A stretch of 64,000 bases of DNA from Dietzia sp. ANT_WB102 (GTDB lineage: Bacteria; Actinomycetota; Actinomycetes; Mycobacteriales; Mycobacteriaceae): contig NZ_VOBA01000001.1 in the NCBI RefSeq assembly GCF_008369165.1, forward strand, positions 620,001-684,000, written 5' to 3'. Position 1 is the stretch's first letter. The number at the start of each line of letters is the position of its first letter. Shown one piece after another: positions 53,572-62,023 of this stretch. Below the pieces are notes generated by a model. That model worked only from the letters and a program-made list of their open reading frames with translations, had not been told where the DNA came from and searched no databases. Both the position numbers and the translations under genes were made by a program.

Positions 53572-54770
53572 GCGGCCTGCGCGGTGACGCCGCAATCATC
53601 GGATTCTGCGAGCTGCCCTCGCAGCGCAAGCAGACGCGCCCGGAACAGTTCACGATCGAGCAGTGGGCGACGCTGTCCAAGATGGCGATCGACGACGCCG
53701 GCATCGACGCGTCGCAGATCGACGGACTCGTCGCGCACGGACTGGCCGAATCTGACATGTTCGTCCCGGCCACCCTCGCGGAGTACCTGGGCGTGCCGCT
53801 CAACTTCGGTGAGCGCGTGGATCTCGGCGGCGCCACCGCGGCCGGCATGGTCTGGCGCGCAGCCGCCGCGGTGGAACTCGGAATCGCTGACGCGGTGCTC
53901 GTGATCGTCCCCGGGTCGTACATGCTGCCCCGCTCGCAGCAGCGCCCGCCCAAGGACCCGGGCTACTTCGGCGCCTCGAGCAACAACTTCGGCTCCCCCC
54001 AGGCCGAGTTCGAGATCCCCTACGGCAACCTTGGGCAGAACGCCCCGTACGCCCAGATCGCCCGGCGCTATGCCGCCGAGTTCGGCTACGACCCGGAATC
54101 CACCGCGAAGATCGCCGTGGACCAGCGGACCAACGCGCTGGCCACCCCGGGCGCGGTTTTCCACGGTAAGCCGATCACGCTCGACGACGTGATGAACAGT
54201 CCGATGATCGCCGACCCCATCCGGATGCTCGACGTGGTCATGCGGGTGCAGGGCGGAGCGGGCGTGATCGTCGCCAACGCCGACGTAGCCCGCAAGTCCA
54301 AGAACCGCCCGGTGTGGGTGAAGGGCTTCGGCGAGCGGATCTCGTTCAAGACCCCGACCTACGCCGAGGACATGGTGCGTACGCCCATCAAGCAGGCCGC
54401 CGACACGGCCTTCGAGATGGCCGGCGTGGAGCGCTCCGACATCGACATGGCGTCGATCTACGACTGCTACACCATCACCGTGCTCATGAGCCTGGAGGAT
54501 GCCGGCTTCTGCGAGAAGGGCACCGGCATGGAGTGGGTCAAACAGCGGGACCTGACGTACCGCGGCGACTTCCCGCTCAACACCGCGGGCGGCCAGCTGT
54601 CCTACGGCCAGGCCGGAATGGCCGGCGGCATGCACCACGTGGTCGACGGCGCCCGGCAGTTGATGGGTCGAGCGGGCGAGGCGCAGGTCAAGGACTGCAA
54701 TACGGCGTTCGTCACCGGCAACGGCGGCATCATGAGCGAGCAGGTCGCCTTGATCCTGCAGGGAGAGTGA
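53568..54770 (+). CDS. SCP-x/Ltp2-type thiolase-like protein, probable retro-aldolase
   Basis: A 400-residue thiolase-fold protein of the lipid-transfer/SCP2 branch. Where a thiolase has its nucleophilic cysteine, this protein reads VDLGGATAAGMVWRAAAAVE, with no cysteine. The C-terminal loop reads NTAGGQLSYGQAGMAGG instead of the GHP motif. Both features are those of Ltp2-like steroid aldolases, which need a DUF35 partner and cleave a beta-hydroxyacyl-CoA to a ketone and a short acyl-CoA. The DUF35 gene follows directly. GTG 53568 overlaps the MaoC stop. Confidence 0.84.
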   Translation: MSGLRGDAAIIGFCELPSQRKQTRPEQFTIEQWATLSKMAIDDAGIDASQIDGLVAHGLAESDMFVPATLAEYLGVPLNFGERVDLGGATAAGMVWRAAAAVELGIADAVLVIVPGSYMLPRSQQRPPKDPGYFGASSNNFGSPQAEFEIPYGNLGQNAPYAQIARRYAAEFGYDPESTAKIAVDQRTNALATPGAVFHGKPITLDDVMNSPMIADPIRMLDVVMRVQGGAGVIVANADVARKSKNRPVWVKGFGERISFKTPTYAEDMVRTPIKQAADTAFEMAGVERSDIDMASIYDCYTITVLMSLEDAGFCEKGTGMEWVKQRDLTYRGDFPLNTAGGQLSYGQAGMAGGMHHVVDGARQLMGRAGEAQVKDCNTAFVTGNGGIMSEQVALILQGE

Positions 54771-54772
54771 AC

Positions 54773-55195
54773 ATGAGCACCATGGACAAGCCGTTCCCCG
54801 AGCCCACCCCGGTCACCGCGCCGTTCTGGGACAGCCTGCGTGAGCACCGGATCCGCATCCAGTACTCCCCGTCGTCGGAGCAGTATGTCTTCTACCCGCG
54901 GGTGCTCGCACCGGGCACGCTGGCGGATGACCTCGAGTGGCGCGAGATCGAGGGCAAGGGAACGCTCTACACCTACACGGTCGCCGAGCGACCCACCGCT
55001 CCACCGTGGGCCGATTCGCTGCCGCAGATCCTGGCCGTCGTCGAGTGGGATGAAGGCCCACGCCTGAGCACCGAGATGGTCGACGTGGACCCAGAGGATC
55101 TGAGCATCGGCATGCGGGTTGAGCCTGTCTTCTGCGACTATCCCGACCGCGACATCACCCTCCTGCGGTACCGGCCGGCTTCCGACCGCGGCTGA
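54773..55195 (+). CDS. DUF35/OB-fold protein, partner of the thiolase-like protein
   Basis: A 140-residue DUF35 protein. After the N-terminal helix (TAPFWDSLREHRIRIQYSP), the zinc-ribbon segment has none of the four expected cysteines (IQYSPSSEQYVFYPRVLAPGT). The OB-fold follows (GKGTLYTYTVAERPT, AVVEWDEGPRLSTEMVDVDPEDLSIGMRVEPVF). DUF35 proteins stabilise and activate thiolase-like aldolases such as Ltp2. The loss of the ribbon means fold stability cannot depend on zinc. Starts two bases after the thiolase stop. Confidence 0.83.
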   Translation: MSTMDKPFPEPTPVTAPFWDSLREHRIRIQYSPSSEQYVFYPRVLAPGTLADDLEWREIEGKGTLYTYTVAERPTAPPWADSLPQILAVVEWDEGPRLSTEMVDVDPEDLSIGMRVEPVFCDYPDRDITLLRYRPASDRG

Positions 55196-55285
55196 GCCAG
55201 GGGCGGACGCCGGACCGGCACCGAACGCGGACATAACGAACCGGCACGGCGACCGCCCTGCCTAACCACTAGAAGGAGAAAAACG

Positions 55286-56899
55286 ATGGCGTATGAAGCC
55301 CCCATGGAGACGAGCCGACTCGAATCCGTACTGACCCTGCGCGACCTCATGTTGGCCCGCGCCGACGACAACTCGACCGCGGTTCTCGCCGGCGATCGCC
55401 GATGGACCTGGGCGGAGGTGTTCAGGGAGTCGGTGACTCGCTCCGCCGCACTGGACGCCTATATGGACGCCGACAAGCCCCCTCACATCGGGGTGCTCAT
55501 GGAGAACACGCCGGAGTATGTGTTCCTCCTCGGCGCCGCGGCGCTGTCGGGCAAGGTGATCGTGGGGCTCAACCCCACCCGCCGTGGTGATTCCCTGCGC
55601 GCCGATATCGAGCACAGCGACTGCCAGGTGGTCCTGGTCGACGATGCGTACGCGGACCAGCTCGCGGAGACGGGAACCTCGGTGACCGCGCTGCGTAGCT
55701 CGGGTGACACGTGGCGTAATGCGCTCGAGGCAGAGAAGTCGGCTGAGGTCCCCGACGTGTCGGTCACCGGCGACTCGCTGTTCATGCTGATCTTTACCTC
55801 CGGAACCACCGGCGCCCCCAAGGCCGTGAAGGTCACCCACGAGAAGGTCGCCGGCCCGTCGGTCTACCTCACGACCCGGTTTGGTCTCACCGCTGAGACC
55901 ATCGGATACCTCTCGATGCCGATGTTCCACTCCAACGGGATCATGGCGGGCTGGGCGCCGATGCTGGCGATCGGCGGCACGATGGCGCTGGCCAACCGGT
56001 TCAGCGCGTCCCGGTTCCTGGCCGACGTCCGCAAGTACGGCGCAACCTACGCGAACTACGTGGGCAAGCCGCTGTCCTATGTCATGTCCACACCGCAGCA
56101 GCCGGACGACGCGGACAACCCGCTGAAGCTGGTGTTCGGCAACGAGGCGAACGACAAGGACATCGACCTGTTCGCCGAGCGGTTCGGATGCGACGTCGTG
56201 GACACCTACTCCTCCACGGAGGGGGCTGTTATCGTCTCGCGCGTCCCCGACATGCCCAAGGGAAGCCTCGGACTGCCGTTCGACGACACCAAGGTCCTCA
56301 ACCCCGCGACCGGGGAGGAGACGCCGGACGCCGAGTTCGACGAGACCGGCGCCCTGCTCAACCCGGACGAGGCGATCGGCGAGTTCGCCAACATCACCGG
56401 TGCGGGCTCGTTCGTCGGGTACTACAAGAACCCCGAAGCGGAGCAGGAGCGGATGCGCGACGGGAAGTACTGGAGCGGAGACCTCGCCTACCGCGATTCC
56501 AAGGGCTTCGTCTACTTCGCCGGACGGACCTCCGACTGGCTGCGGGTGGACGGGGAGAACATCGCCGCTGCGCCGATCGAGCGCATTCTGCTGCGCAACC
56601 CGGCCATCGCGGAGGCCGCGGTCTACGCGGTTCCCGACAAGTCCGCCGGCGATCAGGTGGCGGTCGCGCTGGTCCTGCACGGTCCGCTCGACCCGGACGC
56701 GTTCGGGGAGTTCCTCGAGGCGCAGCCCGACCTGGGCACCAAGCAGTGGCCTCGTTACGTCAACGTGGTGGACACGATGCCCCGCACCGCCACCAACAAG
56801 GTCCTCAAGCGGGAGCTCAAGGCCAAGGGTGCCGACGGGGTGAGGTGGGAACGCGAGGAGCGTGGCCGCAAGTACTCGCTCGTGAACGCGGCCCACTGA
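55286..56899 (+). CDS. AMP-forming acyl-CoA synthetase
   Basis: A 537-residue ANL enzyme: TSGTTGAPKA at 171-180, a DTYSSTEGAVI aromatic-motif variant, YWSGDLAYRD and GRTSDWLRVDGENIAA hinge region, and the catalytic lysine in TATNKVLKRE (K505). Relatives are steroid and long-chain acyl-CoA synthetases of the FadD17 type, as far as the motifs go. A good AGAAGGAG precedes the ATG. It is the last gene of the IclR operon and likely supplies the CoA ester that the dehydrogenase pair oxidises. Confidence 0.87.
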   Translation: MAYEAPMETSRLESVLTLRDLMLARADDNSTAVLAGDRRWTWAEVFRESVTRSAALDAYMDADKPPHIGVLMENTPEYVFLLGAAALSGKVIVGLNPTRRGDSLRADIEHSDCQVVLVDDAYADQLAETGTSVTALRSSGDTWRNALEAEKSAEVPDVSVTGDSLFMLIFTSGTTGAPKAVKVTHEKVAGPSVYLTTRFGLTAETIGYLSMPMFHSNGIMAGWAPMLAIGGTMALANRFSASRFLADVRKYGATYANYVGKPLSYVMSTPQQPDDADNPLKLVFGNEANDKDIDLFAERFGCDVVDTYSSTEGAVIVSRVPDMPKGSLGLPFDDTKVLNPATGEETPDAEFDETGALLNPDEAIGEFANITGAGSFVGYYKNPEAEQERMRDGKYWSGDLAYRDSKGFVYFAGRTSDWLRVDGENIAAAPIERILLRNPAIAEAAVYAVPDKSAGDQVAVALVLHGPLDPDAFGEFLEAQPDLGTKQWPRYVNVVDTMPRTATNKVLKRELKAKGADGVRWEREERGRKYSLVNAAH

Positions 56900-56922
56900 T
56901 ACGCCGCACTCGGATGACGATG

Positions 56923-56954
56923 GCGACCTCGGGCGGGTGACCGCCCGAGGTCGC
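56923..56954. terminator. Bidirectional hairpin terminator, 14-bp perfect stem
   Basis: Arms 56923-56936 and 56941-56954 are exact complements around a GTGA loop. It sits between the acyl-CoA synthetase stop and the stop of the convergent metallo-hydrolase, ending the catabolic operon. Confidence 0.8.
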
Positions 56955-56961
56955 GGTCCAC

Positions 56962-57810
56962 TCAGGTCAGGTGGTCGTGCCTGCCCTCGACCCAGTCCGC
57001 GTACCGCGTCGCCGAGCGCTCGACGGCGGCTCGCGCGTCACGGGGGACGCACCCGCCGAAGTTGCCGTAGAGACGATCGAAGTCGTAGCGCGCCACGTGG
57101 GCCGCGATCCGGCGGACCACCGCCCCCGACAGTGGCATCCAGTTGGGGAAGGACCGCATGAACGTCACCCACCCCTCGGCGGCGACGGTCCCGATGGTGT
57201 CGCCGGTGAAGAGCACCCCCTTGCCGTCCGGGGCTGTCCAGTGGACGACCGCACTGCCGGGGAAGTGTCCACCGGGCTGCGATGCGTGCACCCCGGGCAC
57301 GATCTCCACTCCGTCGCCGCCATGCCCCCCGCCCCACACCACTGTGTGGCGAGGGCGCAGACCCAGCCAGTGCTCGTCCGGAGCGGAGACGTAGACCGGG
57401 CAGTCGTCGAACGCCTCCGACCACAGGGACTGCACACCGTACATGTGCGGGTGTGAGGCGATGATGGCGGCGATCCCGCCCCACCCGCGCACCGCGGCGA
57501 CCGCGTCCTCGCTGATGTAATTGGGTGCCTCGACCAGCACATTTCCGTGGTCGGTGCGGAGGAGAGCGGGCCGTTGTCCGATCCCCGGACAGTGCCTGTG
57601 AACCAGGCTGATGACACCCGTCTCGCGCTCGTCGAACTCAATCCACGCGCCCTGCTCCCGGGCCTGCTCGGGAGTGGTCCAGCGCTGGCCGCCCGCAGGC
57701 ACGAACTGGCGTTCGTCGGAGCAGATCGGGCACACCTGTGGCAGTGGCTCCGCGCGCTCGACACCGCAGGTGGCGCACTGGGTGACCGTCTCGGGCTGTC
57801 CGGTGCTCAC
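56962..57810 (-). CDS. Metallo-beta-lactamase-fold hydrolase with N-terminal zinc ribbon
   Basis: A 282-residue protein. The first 35 residues form a four-cysteine zinc ribbon (C12-x2-C15 ... C27-x2-C30). The MBL-like domain has ASHPHMYG in place of the usual HxHxDH, so the metal motif is reduced, and VVHWTAPDGKGVLFTGDTIG with the conserved aspartate. The incomplete HxHxDH makes a two-metal hydrolase uncertain. GTG 57810 lies 14 bases after the transporter stop, so they form one operon. Substrate unknown. Confidence 0.75.
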   Translation of the reverse strand: MSTGQPETVTQCATCGVERAEPLPQVCPICSDERQFVPAGGQRWTTPEQAREQGAWIEFDERETGVISLVHRHCPGIGQRPALLRTDHGNVLVEAPNYISEDAVAAVRGWGGIAAIIASHPHMYGVQSLWSEAFDDCPVYVSAPDEHWLGLRPRHTVVWGGGHGGDGVEIVPGVHASQPGGHFPGSAVVHWTAPDGKGVLFTGDTIGTVAAEGWVTFMRSFPNWMPLSGAVVRRIAAHVARYDFDRLYGNFGGCVPRDARAAVERSATRYADWVEGRHDHLT

Positions 57811-57824
57811 GACGACCCCGCCAC

Positions 57825-59255
57825 CTACATGTCCTCGAGCGAGCGTCCGGTCGTCTCCGGGATGAACTTGGCCACGAACAGTAGGGACAGCAGTGCGGAG
57901 ACGGCGTAGAAGCCGTAGGTGAACGTCAAGCTGAATTCGGCCATCGGCGGGAACGCCGTGGACACGACGAAGTTCGCCAGCCACTGCGCGGCCGCAGCGA
58001 GTCCCAGCGCCGCGGAACGGATGCGGTTGTTGAACATCTCGCCGAGCAGCACCCACACCGCCGGGCCCCAGGACATGCCGAAGAACACGACGAAGGCGTT
58101 GGCGGCGATGAGCGCAGTCAGCCCCTGAGTGTCACCGAGCTGCGGGGCGAGCTCGCCGTCGGCGCCCGGTCCCATGGTGGCGGTGCTGAACATCACGGAC
58201 ATGACGGCCAGCGAGATCGTCATGCCCAGGGAGCCGGTGATGAGAAGCTTGCGTCGACCGATCCGGTCGATGAGCGAGATCGCCACGATCGTCACCACAA
58301 TGTTCGTGATGGACGTGATGACGGTCTGGGTGAGCGCGTCCGCCTCGGTGAAACCGACCGACTGCCACAGCGAGGTGGAGTAGTAGAAGATCACGTTGAT
58401 GCCCACGGCCTGCTGGAAGACCGACAGGATGATGCCGATCCACACGATGGGCAGCAGGTTGACCCCGCCCGGCTTCACGAGGTCGCGCCATGACCGCTTT
58501 TGGTCGGCGCTGACCGTCGCGCTGATCTCGCGGATCCGGTTATCGACCCCGCCCCGTTGGATGGACCGCAGGACCTCGCGTGCCCGGTCGACCAACCCTT
58601 GGCCCACGAGGTAGCGGGGAGATTCGGGGATCGTCAGCGCGAGCACTCCGTAGGTCGCTGCGGGGATCACCTCCGCCCAGAACATCCACCGCCACGCCGC
58701 CGCTCCCAGCCACAGCTGCTCGATCGCGCCGCCCGCCACGCCTGCCAGCCACGCATCCGAGAGCAGGGCGACAAAGATGCCGGAGACGATCGCCAGTTGC
58801 TGCAGCGACCCCAGGCGGCCGCGGATAGCGGGCGGGGCGACCTCGGCGATGTAGGCCGGGGCGATCACGGAGGCGGCCCCCACCCCGAGACCGCCGACGA
58901 TGCGCCAGACGATGAGGTCCCAGGGGCCGAACGCGAACCCGGATCCGAGCGCGCTGAGCGCGAACAGGACCGCCGCGAGGATCATCACGCGGGTGCGGCC
59001 CCACCGATCGGCCAGACGCCCGGCGAGATACGCGCCCGCGATGCAGCCGAGCAGGGCTGATGAGACGACGAAGCCGGTCAGGCCGGCGTTCATCTCGAAC
59101 GTCCCCTGGACGGCGTCCACCGCGCCGTTGATGACTGCGGTGTCGAAGCCGAAGAGGAAGCCGCCGAGTGCGGCGACCATCGAGATGATCACCACCCGGC
59201 CAGTGTGGAACGACTCCTCCTCGGAGGGTCGTGGAGAGCTCTGCTGTGTGGACAT
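57825..59255 (-). CDS. MFS sugar-porter-family transporter
   Basis: A 476-residue, 12-span MFS protein of the sugar porter family: FLFGFDTAVINGAVDAV in span 1, GRLADRWGRTR after span 2, PESPRYLVGQG before the central loop and LIDRIGRRKLL after span 8, then PETTGRSLEDM at the C-terminus. The signatures match the family's consensus. It leads the operon with the metallo-hydrolase. It probably imports a sugar or polyol, though in catabolic contexts such porters also carry other solutes. A CRP/GlxR-like and a KstR-like site lie in its divergent promoter region. Confidence 0.88.
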   Translation of the reverse strand: MSTQQSSPRPSEEESFHTGRVVIISMVAALGGFLFGFDTAVINGAVDAVQGTFEMNAGLTGFVVSSALLGCIAGAYLAGRLADRWGRTRVMILAAVLFALSALGSGFAFGPWDLIVWRIVGGLGVGAASVIAPAYIAEVAPPAIRGRLGSLQQLAIVSGIFVALLSDAWLAGVAGGAIEQLWLGAAAWRWMFWAEVIPAATYGVLALTIPESPRYLVGQGLVDRAREVLRSIQRGGVDNRIREISATVSADQKRSWRDLVKPGGVNLLPIVWIGIILSVFQQAVGINVIFYYSTSLWQSVGFTEADALTQTVITSITNIVVTIVAISLIDRIGRRKLLITGSLGMTISLAVMSVMFSTATMGPGADGELAPQLGDTQGLTALIAANAFVVFFGMSWGPAVWVLLGEMFNNRIRSAALGLAAAAQWLANFVVSTAFPPMAEFSLTFTYGFYAVSALLSLLFVAKFIPETTGRSLEDM

Positions 59256-59326
59256 GGCGTACCCCCGCTTCCGGGCCGGTCACACCTGCTCCAGGTGGTG
59301 ACAGGGAGCGTAAACATGTGAACCGA

Positions 59327-59340
59327 GTGATGCAAGTCAC
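59327..59340. promoter_or_regulatory. CRP/GlxR-like half-consensus site before the sugar porter
   Basis: GTGATGCAAGTCAC has the GTGA-N6-TCAC core of CRP/GlxR sites but differs at both outermost bases. It lies about 70 bases upstream of the sugar-porter start, a normal distance for activation. Confidence 0.42.
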
Positions 59341-59379
59341 GAACGAGGCGATTGTTCCGCCCGGTCCGACCCAGACCAC

Positions 59380-59394
59380 GAGAACACGTTCTAG
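59380..59394. promoter_or_regulatory. KstR-type operator, second copy in the window
   Basis: GAGAACACGTTCTAG fits the TnnAACnnGTTnnA consensus except for the first base and has the same AGAACACGTTCT core as the site at 18400. It lies about 45 bases before the NTF2-like gene start and 125 bases before the divergent sugar-porter start. Confidence 0.65.
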
Positions 59395-59437
59395 GCTCGG
59401 GGTGCACCTCGTCGTCGTCACCGAAAGGGCCACCGCC

Positions 59438-59812
59438 TTGAGCGCCTCACCCGAACAGATCCGTTCCACCGCCGACTCCTACATCGCGGCACTGACCGCC
59501 GGCGACCTCGAGGCCGTGATGGCCCTCTACGCGGAGGACGCCACCGTCGAGGACCCGGTCGGCAACGGCACCGTCCACGAGGGCAAGGCGGCCATCCGCG
59601 AGTTCTACTCCTCCGTCGTGGCGATGAAGATCGACGGCGAGGTGCTCGAAGCGCGCGTGTGCGGCAACGACCTGCTGTTCAACTTCGAGATCACCACCCA
59701 CTTCGGCGAGGGCGCCAAGGCCACCATCAACGTGTGGGACCTCATGACCCACGACGAGCAGGGCAAGGTCGCCTCGATGCGCGCCTACTGGACCCCGGAG
59801 AACATGAGCTGA
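59438..59812 (+). CDS. Ketosteroid-isomerase-like NTF2-fold protein
   Basis: About 124 residues of the NTF2/steroid delta-isomerase family: EQIRSTADSYIAALTAGDLEAVMALYAEDATVEDPVG has the conserved tyrosine and aspartate of the KSI start, and GKAAIREFYSSV and INVWDLMTHDEQGKVASMRAYW match the family's later strands. A delta5-3-ketosteroid isomerase role is supported by the KstR-like operator but not proven. TTG 59438 is chosen after AAAGG; an in-frame GTG at 59402 would add 12 residues. Confidence 0.78.
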   Translation: MSASPEQIRSTADSYIAALTAGDLEAVMALYAEDATVEDPVGNGTVHEGKAAIREFYSSVVAMKIDGEVLEARVCGNDLLFNFEITTHFGEGAKATINVWDLMTHDEQGKVASMRAYWTPENMS

Positions 59813-59892
59813 TCGTCGATCGGGTCCATCGTGGAGGAACTGGCCCGGGATCAGGGCGCGCACCGTTCGCCCGCTCCATTAGCCTTGAGGCC

Positions 59893-60174
59893 ATGATCAC
59901 CGCAATCGTCTTCGTCCACGCCGAGACGGCGCGGATCCCGGAGGTCGCCGGGGCCATCGCCGAGATCGACGGTGTCTCCGAGGTGTACTCGGTCACCGGC
60001 ACGATCGACCTCATCGTGCTGGTGCGTGCCCGGCGCAACGAGGAAATCGCCGACATCGTCTCCGACCGTCTCAACAAGGTCCCCGGGGTGCTGGACACCG
60101 AGACCCACATCGCGTTCCGGACGCAGTCCAAGCACGACCTCGAGGCCGCGTTCTCGATTGGTTACGAGGACTGA
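59893..60174 (+). CDS. Stand-alone Lrp/AsnC ligand-binding (RAM) domain protein
   Basis: A 93-residue protein equal to the C-terminal half of Lrp/AsnC regulators: AIVFVHAETARIPEVAGAIAEIDGVSEVYSVTGTIDLIVLV and DIVSDRLNKVPGVLDTETHIAF. There is no helix-turn-helix. Such single-domain proteins form ring oligomers that bind amino acids and may modulate full-length regulators. The ATG start is at 59893. A monocistronic gene, 80 bases after the NTF2-like gene. Confidence 0.85.
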   Translation: MITAIVFVHAETARIPEVAGAIAEIDGVSEVYSVTGTIDLIVLVRARRNEEIADIVSDRLNKVPGVLDTETHIAFRTQSKHDLEAAFSIGYED

Positions 60175-60198
60175 TTGTCAGGTCGGTTGGCCGGTGAT

Positions 60199-61266
60199 CT
60201 ACTGCAACCTGGCCAGCCGGCGGGCTCGGCGCCGGGCCCGCTTCAGCTCCGTGAGTAGCTCTCGACCCGTCCACAACCGGCGGTCCTCGCCCGCCTCCTC
60301 GGCTTCGTGCACGAGCTCGACGATCCTGGCGCAGGCGGGAGCCTCCTGTCCGAGCAGGCGGGCCATCTTCACGACCTTGCCCTGCAGGACGTCGATCTCG
60401 GTGGGCCGGCCGCGCATGAGGTCGTCGTTCATGGACGACGTGCCGTCGGCGTCGACCCGTATCACGGCGCGGGCGAGGCGGCGGAACAGTGGGGTGGGCA
60501 GGCGCATCACCACCGGTAACGCGGTGGGGGGCACGGCGAGCGGAACCCGCGGCACCACCCCGGCCGCGGTGAACACCCGGTTGGCCTCGGTCTGACACAG
60601 GGCTACGCAACGCCGCAGGTCCCGGTCCAGCAGTTCGGCCCGCAGCGGCAAACCGGACAGCGCCTGGACGGCGTTGTTGAGGTTGAGCAGTACCTTGCCG
60701 TGCAGGACGGCCTGAATGTCGTCCGTCGACCGCACCTGCAACCCGGCCGCCGTCATGGCACGGATGAGCGGGATCGCCAGCGGGTTTTCGGCCAGCCGGA
60801 TCACCCCGGTGGACGTGCGCCGGTAGGTGGCCGGTCCGGTACGGGCGACGTTGAACGGGACGACGCCGGGGATCACCGTGGTCGTGTCGAGCAACTCGCG
60901 GATGAGGTCGGCCGAGTGCAGGCCGTTCTGCAGGCCCACGACCAGAGTGTCAGGGCGCAGATACGGTCTGAACTCGGCGGTGGCGGCAGCGGTCTGGCCG
61001 GCTTTGGTGCATACCAGCACGACGTCTGACCGGCGGACCGCGTGGGGGGAGGTGGCCAGGGTGAGGGCGTCGGCGGGGATGTGGAGGCGATCCCGCTCGC
61101 CGTCGCCGGATTCCACGGTCAGGCCGACCGACCGGATCGGGTCGATGACCTGGTCGCGCCCGACCAGGGTCACGTCGGCGTGACTGGCGAGCCGGCCGCC
61201 CAGATAGCAGCCGACCACGCCCGCACCGATCACGGTGATGCGCAGGGGGGGATCCGGGCTGGCCAT
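60199..61266 (-). CDS. Ketopantoate reductase-family protein (PanE/ApbA)
   Basis: A 355-residue 2-dehydropantoate 2-reductase family protein. N-terminal Rossmann IGAGVVGCYLGGRLA, VVLVCTKAGQ with the conserved lysine, LQNGLHSADLI and the C-terminal NLNNAVQALSGLP and GRPTEIDVLQGKV motifs are present; the lysine/asparagine/glutamate catalytic set is recognisable. It is longer than E. coli PanE (about 300), with a basic C-terminus RARRRARRLARLQ. Role in coenzyme A synthesis is possible; many actinobacterial paralogues have other substrates. Confidence 0.85.
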   Translation of the reverse strand: MASPDPPLRITVIGAGVVGCYLGGRLASHADVTLVGRDQVIDPIRSVGLTVESGDGERDRLHIPADALTLATSPHAVRRSDVVLVCTKAGQTAAATAEFRPYLRPDTLVVGLQNGLHSADLIRELLDTTTVIPGVVPFNVARTGPATYRRTSTGVIRLAENPLAIPLIRAMTAAGLQVRSTDDIQAVLHGKVLLNLNNAVQALSGLPLRAELLDRDLRRCVALCQTEANRVFTAAGVVPRVPLAVPPTALPVVMRLPTPLFRRLARAVIRVDADGTSSMNDDLMRGRPTEIDVLQGKVVKMARLLGQEAPACARIVELVHEAEEAGEDRRLWTGRELLTELKRARRRARRLARLQ

Positions 61267-61339
61267 AATGTGATCGACGTTACGACACGCTCGGCGATAC
61301 GGCGCGCGGATCGCGGTTCCTCTCAGCCGATTGGGTCTA

Positions 61340-62014
61340 TCAGTGCGGGCGCGGCCGCAGGACGACCTCCGTGGGGTGCGAATCCGGGGTGGAGTCCAGC
61401 GCGTGCCGGACGGCGGTCGCCACTGATTCGGGGCGGAGGAAGGCGGTCGGGTCGTAGGTCCCGCCCTCGTCGGCGACGATCGCGCGCTGCATGTCGGTGT
61501 CGACGCGGCCGGGGTGGATCGAGGTGACGCGCAGTTCGGGTTCCTCGCCGCGGAGTGTGTCGGTCACGGCGCGGAGTGCGAACTTCGAGGCGCTGTAGGA
61601 CCCCCAGCCGGGCTTGGCGGTGGTCCCCGCGCCGGAGTTGACGACGACGACGTGGCCTCGCGCCGCGCGAAGTGCCGGGAGCAGTGCCCGGGTCAGCTCG
61701 ACCACGGCCAGCACGTTGACCTCGAACGCGCGGCGCCATTGCCCCGCGTCGGACTGGTCGATCCGGCCGAGGTCGGCGACCCCGGCACAGTGGACGAGGC
61801 CGTCGAGCAGGCCGATTCCGTCGGCGGCCCTGGCAACTCCGTCGGCGGTGGTGAGGTCGGCCTCCACCACCCGGGCAGAGGCGCAGTCAGCGGTCACCGC
61901 CCGCAGTGCCTCGGCGTCCCGTCCCACCAGGACCAGGTCGTGGTGGGCGGACAACGCGCGGGCGGTGGCCGCCCCGATCCCGCGGGAGGCGCCCGTGATC
62001 AGAACTGTGCTCAT
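61340..62014 (-). CDS. Short-chain dehydrogenase/reductase
   Basis: A 224-residue compact SDR: TGASRGIG at 7-14, LVHCAGVADLG, the serine in VVVNSGAGT, and the YSASK pair. It lacks the C-terminal extension of the other SDRs. Substrate unknown. It precedes the MarR gene's 3' end by ten bases (both minus strand), so the two genes probably share a transcript with MarR first. Confidence 0.84.
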   Translation of the reverse strand: MSTVLITGASRGIGAATARALSAHHDLVLVGRDAEALRAVTADCASARVVEADLTTADGVARAADGIGLLDGLVHCAGVADLGRIDQSDAGQWRRAFEVNVLAVVELTRALLPALRAARGHVVVVNSGAGTTAKPGWGSYSASKFALRAVTDTLRGEEPELRVTSIHPGRVDTDMQRAIVADEGGTYDPTAFLRPESVATAVRHALDSTPDSHPTEVVLRPRPH

Positions 62015-62023
62015 GCCCCGAGG

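Noticed and set aside
55262-56896. A 544-codon minus-strand frame opposite the acyl-CoA synthetase
   Set aside because: The plus-strand gene has all ANL motifs; the antisense frame shows none of any family and is a codon-bias artefact.
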